This document shows, piece after piece, positions 33,276-40,476 of a stretch of DNA of 64,000 bases. A program made the translations under genes and the position numbers. The notes under the pieces are model-generated. The model had not been told where the DNA came from. It searched no databases and saw only the letters and a program-made list of their open reading frames with translations. Each line of letters opens with the position of its first letter. Within the stretch, counting starts at the first letter, position 1. Origin of the DNA: Streptomyces laurentii (GTDB taxonomy: Bacteria > Actinomycetota > Actinomycetes > Streptomycetales > Streptomycetaceae); NCBI GenBank assembly GCA_002355495.1, contig AP017424.1:4901501-4965500 (forward strand). The letters are read 5' to 3'.

Positions 33276-34304
33276 GTGTTCGCTGCAGAACGTCGCCAAT
33301 TGATCCTCGAAATGGTGCGCGCCAACGGAGCCGTGTCGCTCCGTGAGCTCGCCCGCGTCGTCCAGACCTCAGAAGTGACCGTACGGCGAGACGTGCGGGC
33401 CCTTGAGGCAGAAGGACTCCTCGACCGCCGGCACGGTGGTGCGGTGCTCCCGGGTGGGTTCACGAGAGAGTCGGGCTTCCCTCAGAAGTCCCATCTCGCG
33501 ACCGCCGAGAAGACCGCCATCGCCGACGTCGCCGCGACCCTCGTGGAAGAGGGCGAGGCGATCGTCGTCGGGGCCGGCACCACCACCCAGGAGCTGGCCC
33601 GCCGGCTCGCCCGCGTCCCCGGTCTCACCGTCGTCACCAACTCGCTGCTCGTCGCCCAGGCCCTCGCCCACGCCAACCGTGTCGAGGTCGTCATGACCGG
33701 CGGCACCCTGCGCGGCTCCAACTACGCGCTGGTGGGCAGCGGGGCGGAACAGTCGCTCCAGGGGCTGCGGGTCTCCCGCGCCTTCCTCTCCGGCAGTGGC
33801 CTGACCGCCGAACGCGGCCTGTCCACCTCCAACATGCTCTCCGCGAGCGTGGACCGGGCCCTGGTGCAGGCGGCCGCCGAGGTGGTGGTCCTCGCCGACC
33901 ACACCAAGCTCGGCGCCGACACCATGTTCCAGACCGTGCCGACGGACGTCATCACCCGCCTGGTCACCGACGAGCCGCCCGCCCACGACGAGCGGGCCGC
34001 CACCGAGCTCCAGGCCCTCGCCGACCAGGGCGTGCAGATCACCGTCGCCGGGACCGCGGGGCACGCGGCCGAGCCGCACCCCCCGAGCGGCCGGCCACGG
34101 CGGGACGTCCCCCTGCCCGGACAGCGTGCCGCCCGGCTGCCGGGTCCGTCCGGGCCGTACCGCGGCGGGCCGGGCGTCCACGGCGGCCCCGGGGGGCTCA
34201 ACGGCCCGGGCGGTCACGTGGGTCCGGTCGGCCCGGCCGGCCTCGCGAACGACATGCTCGGACCGGAGCGGCCGATGAGAGTCGCGGACCTGCGCCGCCG
34301 CTGA
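33276..34304 (+). CDS. DeoR-family transcriptional regulator with Gly/Pro-rich C-terminal tail
   Basis: A 342-residue regulator. The N-terminal DeoR helix-turn-helix (FAAERRQLILEMVRANGAVSLRELARVVQTSEVTVRRDVRALEAEGLLDRRHGGAV) is followed by a sugar-phosphate-binding DeoR domain (IVVGAGTTTQELARRL, VVTNSLLVAQAL, MTGGTLRGSNYALVG, VVLADHTKLGA). After about residue 258 there is an unusual low-complexity tail with many GGPG and GPxG units, collagen-like. DeoR proteins often sense sugar phosphates; deoxyribose- or ribose-phosphate would fit the neighbouring genes, but the link to the 12-bp operator is untested. Confidence 0.88.
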   Translation: MFAAERRQLILEMVRANGAVSLRELARVVQTSEVTVRRDVRALEAEGLLDRRHGGAVLPGGFTRESGFPQKSHLATAEKTAIADVAATLVEEGEAIVVGAGTTTQELARRLARVPGLTVVTNSLLVAQALAHANRVEVVMTGGTLRGSNYALVGSGAEQSLQGLRVSRAFLSGSGLTAERGLSTSNMLSASVDRALVQAAAEVVVLADHTKLGADTMFQTVPTDVITRLVTDEPPAHDERAATELQALADQGVQITVAGTAGHAAEPHPPSGRPRRDVPLPGQRAARLPGPSGPYRGGPGVHGGPGGLNGPGGHVGPVGPAGLANDMLGPERPMRVADLRRR

Positions 34305-34460
34305 GCCGCCGCCGAGTCGTCGCCGAGTCGTCAACGCGTGGGGTACGTACGGTGATTGGGTGCGGCGATTGGGTACGCCGGTCGGGTACGGCGGGCCCGG
34401 TGTCGTCGTCTCCCGTACGGCGGGCCGTGAGTCCCGAGCGCGCGCGGACGGCGGTCGCGC

Positions 34461-35423
34461 TCAGGCGGCGCGGCGGGCCTTGCGGCGGGCGATCGCGAAC
34501 GAGGCGCCTCCCCCGGCGGCGATCAGGACGGCGCCCACCGCGGCGATCGCCGCGGCGTCGTTCGCACCGGTCTCGGCGAGGCTGGCGCCCTTGGCCGCGG
34601 CCGGCCGGGCGCTGTCCGCCTTCAGGGTCTTGTGGATCCAGTTCGCGTAGGCGGGCGCGCTGGTGTAGAGGCCGGGGCCCTCCGAGCACGGCACGCCCGG
34701 GGCGCCGGGGCCCGAGGTGACGCCGATCAGTTCCCAGCGGCCGTCGCGGCCCTTCTGGACCTGCGGCCCGCCGGAGTCGCCGAAGCATGCCATGGCCTTG
34801 GGCTTGGTGGTGACGGTGCACAGCCTGTCCCCGTTGGCGTAGCCCGGCGCGCATTCGGACACCGCGCCCCTGCGGGTGTCCAGTTCCTGGAGCCGCTCGG
34901 GGAACGTGAAGGTGCCGTCGACGGTGGTGCCGAAGCCCAGCAGCCGGGTCGGCGTGCCCGGCTTCCCGGGCCGCTCGGCGATCCTGATGGGCCGCTCGGT
35001 GACCGGGCGGTCCAGGCGGATCAGCGCGAGGTCGTCCTTGTTGGCGGCCTTGTTGCCGCCGTTCACGTAGCCGGGGTGGGCGACGATCCGGTCGATCTTC
35101 CGGACGGTGCCGCCGGACGTGCGGCGGTCGGTGCCGACCCGCACGATGCCGTCCAGCTTCAGGCCCTCGACCTTCACGCAGTGCGCGGCCGTCAGGACCC
35201 ATCGCGGATCGATCAGCGACGCCCCGCAGTTCCCGTCGAGCAGACCCTGGTCCGGGGCCGACTCCGGGATGACCGCCATGAACGGGTAGTCCTCCGTGGA
35301 GTCGGACCCGTTGACGATGGCGTGCGCGCTGCCGGTCATGGCGGTGGCGCAGGCCACTGCGGTGAGCACGCCGACGGCGGCGGCCCGGGCGGTACGGCGG
35401 GGGGACGGCTCGAAGCTGAACAC
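34461..35423 (-). CDS. Trypsin-like serine protease with LAETG cell-wall anchor
   Basis: A 320-residue exported S1-family protease. After a signal peptide (RRTARAAAVGVLTAVACATAMTGSAHA) the mature start IVNGSD is trypsin-like. The triad is His81 (LTAAHC), Asp131 (NKDDLALI) and Ser217 (CFGDSGGP). The C-terminus carries LAETG (282-286), a hydrophobic helix and RRKARRA, i.e. a sorting signal of the LAxTG class used by Streptomyces class E sortases. So it is probably covalently wall-anchored. GTG 35423 has AAGGAA 8 nt upstream. Target proteins are unknown. Confidence 0.9.
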   Translation of the reverse strand: MFSFEPSPRRTARAAAVGVLTAVACATAMTGSAHAIVNGSDSTEDYPFMAVIPESAPDQGLLDGNCGASLIDPRWVLTAAHCVKVEGLKLDGIVRVGTDRRTSGGTVRKIDRIVAHPGYVNGGNKAANKDDLALIRLDRPVTERPIRIAERPGKPGTPTRLLGFGTTVDGTFTFPERLQELDTRRGAVSECAPGYANGDRLCTVTTKPKAMACFGDSGGPQVQKGRDGRWELIGVTSGPGAPGVPCSEGPGLYTSAPAYANWIHKTLKADSARPAAAKGASLAETGANDAAAIAAVGAVLIAAGGGASFAIARRKARRAA

Positions 35424-35598
35424 AGAGGGATTCCTTGGCGCTCGGTGGTTCCTTGCCTCCGTAGCCTCGCCGTTCGCGACAAGCCGGACCATCCGGGCAG
35501 CATGTCGGCCGGTCCTGCGGACAACCCCCCTGAGCCGGGCACGCCTGCCCCAGGGCGGGCCTTGTCCGATCCGAGGTGCCCGTACGCGCCTCTCGCCG

Positions 35599-36144
35599 TC
35601 AGGCGCGCAGGCCCCGCAGTGTCAGGTCGAGCAGCCGGTCCGCCAACTCCGGGTCCTCCGGGGAGCGTTCGGCGGCCAGCGCGATGGCGTTGGTGAGCTG
35701 CATCAGATCGCCGATCGCCACGTCCGCGCGCACCGCGCCCGCCGCCCGGGCCCGCGCCATCAGCACCGTGCCCGCCTCCCGCAGCGGCTCCCGGCAGGAG
35801 GACAGCGCCGAATCCCGGTCGGCCGAGGCCGACATGAGCGCGATCGACAGGCCGCGGTACTCGCTCGCGTGCGCCACCAGGGCGCGCAGCCACCGTCCGA
35901 GCGCCTCGCACGGGTCGGGGTGCCCGGCCAGTTCGGCGGAGTGCCGCAGCAGCGCGTCGCGCGCGTCCTGGAAGACGGCGCCGAGCAGCGCCTCGCGGGT
36001 CGGGAAGTGCCGGTAGAGGGTGCCGATGCCGACCCCGGCGCGGCGCGCGATGTCCTCCAGGGAGGCGTCCGTGCCCTGTTCGGTGAAGGCCGTCCGGGCC
36101 TGGGCCAGCAGCCGCTCGTGATTGCGCCGCGCGTCGGCACGCAT
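35599..36144 (-). CDS. TetR-family transcriptional regulator
   Basis: A 181-residue regulator. The HTH is LLAQARTAFTEQGTDASLEDIARRAGVGIGTLYRHFPTREALL, with the ligand domain after it. The C-terminal region (DLMQLTNAIALAAERSPEDPELADRLLDLTLRGL) matches the TetR_C subgroup common in actinobacteria. GAAGGAG is a strong ribosome-binding site in front of ATG 36144. No adjacent divergent target gene is evident, so targets and ligand are unknown. Confidence 0.9.
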   Translation of the reverse strand: MRADARRNHERLLAQARTAFTEQGTDASLEDIARRAGVGIGTLYRHFPTREALLGAVFQDARDALLRHSAELAGHPDPCEALGRWLRALVAHASEYRGLSIALMSASADRDSALSSCREPLREAGTVLMARARAAGAVRADVAIGDLMQLTNAIALAAERSPEDPELADRLLDLTLRGLRA

Positions 36145-36186
36145 CCGTACTCCTTCCACCGGCCCCGGGGCGGGTCCGGGTACCGC

Positions 36187-36223
36187 GAGGGGCCCGCGGG
36201 CGGCGTATGCCCACGGGCCCCTC
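36187..36223 (-). terminator. Hairpin between accA2 and the TetR gene
   Basis: GAGGGGCCCG and CGGGCCCCTC form a 10-bp stem after the accA2 stop in the direction of the minus strand. Confidence 0.6.
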
Positions 36224-36310
36224 GTACGGTACCGGTGCCGGTCCGGCGGCCCGGCGGGTCCGCCGGGCCGGTGATCCGTCATACGGTCACATCGGCACGC
36301 TGCCGGTGCG

Positions 36311-38065
36311 TCAGTCCTTGATCTCGCAGATCAGGGCGCCGGAGGTGACGGAGGCGCCGACCGCGGCGGACAGGCCCTTGACGGTGCCGGCCTTGTGCGC
36401 GTTGAGCGGCTGCTCCATCTTCATGGCCTCCAGGACGACGATCAGGTCGCCCTCCTCGACCTCGGCGCCCTCCTCGACGGCGACCTTGACGATGGTGCCC
36501 TGCATCGGGGAGGCGAGGGTGTCGCCGGACGCGGTCGGGCCGGACTTCTTCGCCGCGCGGCGCTTGGGCTTGGCGCCCGCCGCCAGGCCCGTACGGGCCA
36601 GGGACATGCCCAGCGACGACGGGAGGGAGACCTCCAGGCGCTTGCCGCCGACCTCGACCACGATGATCTCGCGGTTGCCCTCGTCCTCGTCGGCCTCGCC
36701 GCCCGCCGGGGCGAACGGCTTGATCTCGTTGACGAACTCGGTCTCGATCCACCGGGTGTGGATGTGGAACGGGTCGGCGGTGAACGCCGGGTCGACCACG
36801 ACGGCCCGGTGGAACGGGATGGCCGTGGCCATGCCCTCGACCTTGAACTCGGCCAGCGCGCGCGAGGCGCGCTGCAGCGCCTGCTCGCGGGTCGCGCCGG
36901 TGACGACGAGCTTGGCGAGCAGCGAGTCCCAGGCCGGGCCGATCACGCTGCCGGTCTCGACGCCCGCGTCGAGGCGGACACCGGGGCCGGTCGGCGGGGC
37001 GAAGAGGGAGACGGTGCCGGGGGCCGGGAGGAAGTTGCGGCCCGGGTCCTCGCCGTTGATGCGGAACTCGAAGGAGTGACCGCGGATCTCCGGGTCGCCG
37101 TAGCCGAGCTCCTCGCCGTCGGCGATCCGGAACATCTCGCGGACCAGGTCGATGCCGGTGACCTCCTCGGTCACCGGGTGCTCGACCTGCAGCCGGGTGT
37201 TGACCTCCAGGAAGGAGATCGTGCCGTCGGTACCGACGAGGAACTCCACCGTGCCGGCGCCGACGTAGCCGGCCTCCTTCAGGATGGCCTTCGACGCCGC
37301 GTACAGCTGGGCGTTCTGGTCCTCGGTGAGGAACGGCGCGGGGGCCTCCTCGACGAGCTTCTGGTGGCGGCGCTGGAGCGAGCAGTCACGGGTGGAGACG
37401 ACGACCACGTTGCCGTGGCTGTCGGCCAGGCACTGGGTCTCGACGTGCCGCGGCTTGTCCAGGTAGCGCTCCACGAAGCACTCGCCCCGGCCGAAGGCCG
37501 CGACGGCCTCGCGGACGGCGGAGTCGTACAGCTCCGGCACCTCGTCGAGGGTGCGGGCCACCTTCAGGCCGCGGCCACCGCCGCCGAAGGCGGCCTTGAT
37601 CGCGATCGGCAGACCGTGCTGCTCGGCGAAGGCGACGACCTCGTCGGCACCCGAGACCGGGTCCGGCGTGCCGGCCACCAGCGGGGCACCGGCGCGCTGC
37701 GCGATGTGCCGGGCGGCGACCTTGTCGCCGAGGTCGCGGATGGCGTGCGGCGGCGGGCCGATCCAGATCAGGCCGGCGTCCAGGACGGCCTGGGCGAACT
37801 CGGCGTTCTCGGAGAGGAAGCCGTATCCGGGGTGGATCGCGTCGGCGCCCGCGTCCTTGGCGGCCTGCAGCACCTTGGCCATGTCCAGATAGCTGGTGGC
37901 CGGGGTGTCACCGCCCAGGGCGAACGCCTCGTCGGCCGCACGGACGTGCAGAGCGTCCCGATCCGGCTCGGCGTAGACGGCGACGCTCGCGATCCCGGCG
38001 TCCCGGCAAGCACGGGCGACACGGACAGCGATTTCGCCTCGGTTGGCGATGAGCACCTTGCGCAC
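36311..38065 (-). CDS. accA2: Acyl-CoA carboxylase alpha subunit (biotin carboxylase + BCCP)
   Basis: A 584-residue bifunctional subunit that carboxylates its own biotin using ATP and bicarbonate. The biotin carboxylase spans about 1-445 (VLIANRGEIAVR, ATP-grasp loop AAFGGGGRGLKV, catalytic EVNTRLQVEHPVTE). After a linker with a Lys/Arg/Ala-rich stretch, the BCCP domain holds the biotinylated Lys549 in EAMKM. GTG 38065 has AAGGAGGG upstream. It works with the epsilon and beta subunits encoded at 40.2-42.1 kb to make malonyl- and/or methylmalonyl-CoA; BirA at 42.3 kb would biotinylate it. Confidence 0.95.
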   Translation of the reverse strand: MRKVLIANRGEIAVRVARACRDAGIASVAVYAEPDRDALHVRAADEAFALGGDTPATSYLDMAKVLQAAKDAGADAIHPGYGFLSENAEFAQAVLDAGLIWIGPPPHAIRDLGDKVAARHIAQRAGAPLVAGTPDPVSGADEVVAFAEQHGLPIAIKAAFGGGGRGLKVARTLDEVPELYDSAVREAVAAFGRGECFVERYLDKPRHVETQCLADSHGNVVVVSTRDCSLQRRHQKLVEEAPAPFLTEDQNAQLYAASKAILKEAGYVGAGTVEFLVGTDGTISFLEVNTRLQVEHPVTEEVTGIDLVREMFRIADGEELGYGDPEIRGHSFEFRINGEDPGRNFLPAPGTVSLFAPPTGPGVRLDAGVETGSVIGPAWDSLLAKLVVTGATREQALQRASRALAEFKVEGMATAIPFHRAVVVDPAFTADPFHIHTRWIETEFVNEIKPFAPAGGEADEDEGNREIIVVEVGGKRLEVSLPSSLGMSLARTGLAAGAKPKRRAAKKSGPTASGDTLASPMQGTIVKVAVEEGAEVEEGDLIVVLEAMKMEQPLNAHKAGTVKGLSAAVGASVTSGALICEIKD

Positions 38066-38462
38066 GATGGCTCCCTCCTTGAAACAAGCTGAGTTTAGGG
38101 ACTGCCGACACGGCCTTTCGACCCATCCCCAGTGGTGAGCTTGCCCACACGGAGCGTGATAAGAGGCGTGCTCGGGTCGTGAAATCCCTTGTCGCACCAC
38201 GGTACGCAGGGATTCTTTACGGCACAGTAGCTCCGCGGTGTGGCGCAGGTCTCTGTTCGTGCGGCCAGTCGCGAAAAGGGTTTCTTTGTGGAGTCCCTAC
38301 GAATGGCGCAACCATTCTTTGCTCTCGCGGTGGAGTCCTCCTCGTGCGCGCGAACCCTTGTCCGACCCTTGGCCGGGTCTTGTTCGCCGGTTTACCGGCC
38401 AGTAGCCTTCGCGCTGTCGTCCGTACCGCAGGTAACAATGCAGGGATTCAGGGATCCAGGGG
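38066..38462. other. Intergenic region upstream of accA2
   Basis: About 400 nt with clearly lower GC than the flanks. It should hold the accA2 promoter and the promoter of the plus-strand membrane gene. A short palindrome GCCGGTTTACCGGC (38386-38399) is visible. No gene is supported; an unannotated small RNA or long leader cannot be excluded. Confidence 0.4.
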
Positions 38463-38939
38463 GTGGCCGAGGTGGCCCGCAGACCGATAGCGCTCCTCAC
38501 GGCGGCGGTGCTCTTCCTCGAAGCGCCCGGCATCGTGGCGGTCAACGCGATCATGGCCCGCTTCGTGCGGGCCCAGTCGATGTCCCTCGACGGCCTCGAC
38601 CCCGAGCTCCTGTACACCGGCACCTGGGCCCTCGGTATCGGCTCCGGCGCGCTGCTGCTGCTCTGCGCCCTCGTCCCGCTGATCGCCGCGATCCGCGACC
38701 GCCGCCCGGGCCGCGCCGGCCGGGCGCTGCTCGTCGGCTGCGCCGTGGTGCACGGGCTGCTCGGCGCGGTGGCGGTCGGGCTGCTCGGCTGGCTCGTCTT
38801 CGGGTACCTGATGCTGGTGGTCGCGCTGATCGTGCTCACCCTGGTGGCGTACGGCGAGACGGCGGCGGCCCCGAAGCCCGGGGCGCCGCGCGGCGAGGGC
38901 CCGGAGCCGGCGCCCGAGGCCCCCGCCGTCACGGCGTGA
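38463..38939 (+). CDS. Hypothetical four-helix membrane protein
   Basis: A 158-residue protein with four hydrophobic helices (ALLTAAVLFLEAPGIVAVNAIM, GIGSGALLLLCALVPLIAAI, ALLVGCAVVHGLLGAVAVGLLGWL, YLMLVVALIVLTLVAYG) and a short acidic/proline-rich tail. It starts with GTG. No catalytic motif and no recognised family; it lies convergent with the Maf gene. Confidence 0.75.
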   Translation: MAEVARRPIALLTAAVLFLEAPGIVAVNAIMARFVRAQSMSLDGLDPELLYTGTWALGIGSGALLLLCALVPLIAAIRDRRPGRAGRALLVGCAVVHGLLGAVAVGLLGWLVFGYLMLVVALIVLTLVAYGETAAAPKPGAPRGEGPEPAPEAPAVTA

Positions 38940-38963
38940 CGCTCGGAGCGAGGCCCCCGCGGC

Positions 38964-39569
38964 TCAGGCCCAGAGGTCGGTGATCGACACGCCCAGCTTG
39001 CCGAGCAGCGTGCGCAGCAGCGGCAGGGACAGGCCGATGACATTGCCCGGGTCGCCGTCGATGCCCTCGATGAACGGCGCCGAACGGCCGTCCAGCGTGA
39101 ACGCGCCCGCCACGTGCAGCGGCTCGCCGCTCGCCACGTACGCGGCGACCTCGGCGTCCGTCGGCTCGCCGAAGCGGACGAGGGTGGACGCGGTGGCCGA
39201 CTCGTAGCGCTTGGCCTCGGTGTCGTACACGCAGTGACCCGTCTGGAGGATGCCGACCCGGCCGCGCATCGACTTCCAGCGGGCGGTGGCCTCCTCGGCG
39301 TCGGCCGGCTTGCCGAGCGCCTGCCCGTCCAGCTCCAGGACCGAGTCGCAGCCGATCACCAGCGCGCCGCTCGCCTCCGGCCGCGCGGCGACGTGCGCGG
39401 CCTTCGCCTCGGCGAGCGCGAGCGCCAGCTCGGCCGGGGTCGGCGCGTGCACCTTGTCCTCGTCGAGACCGCTGACGATCACCTCCGGGGCGAGCCCGGC
39501 CTGCCGGAGCAGTCCGAGCCGGGCGGGAGAGGCGGAGGCGAGCACGACACGGCGGCGATCAGCAGTCAT
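38964..39569 (-). CDS. maf: Maf-family nucleoside triphosphate pyrophosphatase
   Basis: A 201-residue house-cleaning pyrophosphatase that hydrolyses non-canonical or selected pyrimidine NTPs to NMP. The Maf hallmark VVLASASPARLGLLRQAGL, the catalytic Asp-Glu region (ALVIGCDSVLELDGQALGKP) and the TGHCVYD-type segment, QLGV region and FTLDGRSAPFIEGIDGDPGNVIGLSL are present. It sits downstream of mmpB and close to the acyl-CoA carboxylase genes, a conserved neighbourhood in Streptomyces. Confidence 0.93.
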   Translation of the reverse strand: MTADRRRVVLASASPARLGLLRQAGLAPEVIVSGLDEDKVHAPTPAELALALAEAKAAHVAARPEASGALVIGCDSVLELDGQALGKPADAEEATARWKSMRGRVGILQTGHCVYDTEAKRYESATASTLVRFGEPTDAEVAAYVASGEPLHVAGAFTLDGRSAPFIEGIDGDPGNVIGLSLPLLRTLLGKLGVSITDLWA

Positions 39570-39624
39570 GGCAGAAGCCTAGCGATCGCGTCGCGCCTCG
39601 CCTGCTTCCCGGTACGGGGGGACG

Positions 39625-39753
39625 TCAGCGCGCGGCGACCACGAACATGGCCACCACGATCGTCACCGCGAGCAGCACGCCGGCCCGCCGCAGCGTCGCG
39701 ACCATGTCGCGGAGTTCCTTGGGCGGCTCGTTCTCGGGGTCGGACCACAGCAT
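39625..39753 (-). CDS. mmpB: Small morphogenic membrane protein (MmpB-like)
   Basis: A 42-residue protein read directly from the minus strand: MLWSDPENEPPKELRDMVAT followed by LRRAGVLLAVTIVVAMFVVAAR. It has a hydrophilic N-terminus and one membrane helix. Its position between maf and the acyl-CoA carboxylase epsilon gene and its sequence match the MmpB small membrane proteins of streptomycetes, linked to morphology and antibiotic production. AGGA lies 8 nt upstream of the ATG, and a perfect TGAGTAC-type palindrome lies 36 nt upstream. Confidence 0.85.
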   Translation of the reverse strand: MLWSDPENEPPKELRDMVATLRRAGVLLAVTIVVAMFVVAAR

Positions 39754-39788
39754 GCGTCCGATCCTGGGACCGACCGGACCCGGCGCGC

Positions 39789-39806
39789 CTGAGTACGGGT
39801 ACTCAG
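39789..39806. promoter_or_regulatory. Perfect palindrome upstream of mmpB
   Basis: CTGAGTAC and GTACTCAG flank a GG spacer (18 bp in all), ending 36 nt before the mmpB start codon. The position and symmetry suggest a regulator-binding site; the factor is unknown to me. Confidence 0.5.
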
Positions 39807-39828
39807 ACGGGTCCTCATCTCCTCATCC

Positions 39829-40008
39829 GCCGCCCGGGCAGGACTCGTGGCGCTCCAGACGCGGGAACAGGGCTCTCCACTGCTCGGCGTCGACGCTCAG
39901 CGGATGTGTCGCGCACAGCCGACCGCCGAGCCGTCCGGCCCGGCGACCTCCAGGGTGACTTCCACGAGATCTCCGTCGCGCCGGAGCGGGCGGAGCGGGG
40001 TGAAGCGG
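39829..40008 (-). pseudogene. Frameshifted coding remnant upstream of mmpB
   Basis: One minus-strand frame reads RFTPLRPLRRDGDLVEVTLE then VAGPDGSAVGCARHIR and stops; another frame continues immediately with LSVDAEQWRALFPRLERHES then CPGGG and a stop. Both pieces look like genuine protein but no single frame covers them and no start codon precedes the first. This fits a small gene broken by a frameshift near 39900; a sequencing error is an alternative. No family is recognised. Confidence 0.4.
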
Positions 40009-40231
40009 GTGGTGTGAGTGGTGTGAGTGGTGCGCTTCGGGCGCTGGGCGGCAGGGCCGAGCGACCCCGGCGCCCGCGAGGGTATGCCTCCAACTCCCGT
40101 ATCTCCAGGGACGTTTCAGCCGCACGTGCAACGGAAGCACCGGCGAATCGACGCGCGGACATGCCGGAAGGCCGGACCCGTCCGGGGTCCGGCCTCCTGC
40201 GGCACTGCGACTCTTCGGTTCTTCCCGTCCG

Positions 40232-40444
40232 TCAGGCGGGCCAGTAGGACCGCGCCCAGGCGCGCGGGCCCGGCCGGTGCCGGACGCCCTGGGCGATCCG
40301 CGCCGGGTCCGACCAGCCCTCGGGTCCCTTCGGGCCGCCGTCCGCGGCGGCAGCCGCCGCCGTGGCCGCGGCCCGGGCCTGGACCACCGCCAGTGCGGCG
40401 GCCAGCTCCTCGGGTGTCGGGTTGCCTCGTACCACCTTGATCAT
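40232..40444 (-). CDS. Acyl-CoA carboxylase epsilon subunit
   Basis: A 70-residue protein with the actinobacterial epsilon pattern: MIKVVRGNPTPEELAAALAV at the N-terminus, an Ala-rich middle, and a C-terminal WSDPARIAQGVRHRPGPRAW stretch. Epsilon subunits (PccE/AccE) bind the beta hexamer and stimulate the carboxylase. GGAGGG precedes ATG 40444, and the gene lies 32 nt after the beta-subunit stop, so the two form one operon. Confidence 0.9.
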   Translation of the reverse strand: MIKVVRGNPTPEELAAALAVVQARAAATAAAAAADGGPKGPEGWSDPARIAQGVRHRPGPRAWARSYWPA

Positions 40445-40476
40445 CGTGACGTCCCTCCCGGAGTCCTGGAGTGGGC

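Larger units (their letters stand above)
39754..40231. other. Intergenic region between mmpB and the carboxylase epsilon gene
   Basis: About 480 nt containing the palindrome above and a broken minus-strand coding remnant (listed separately). No intact gene is supported. Confidence 0.45.
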
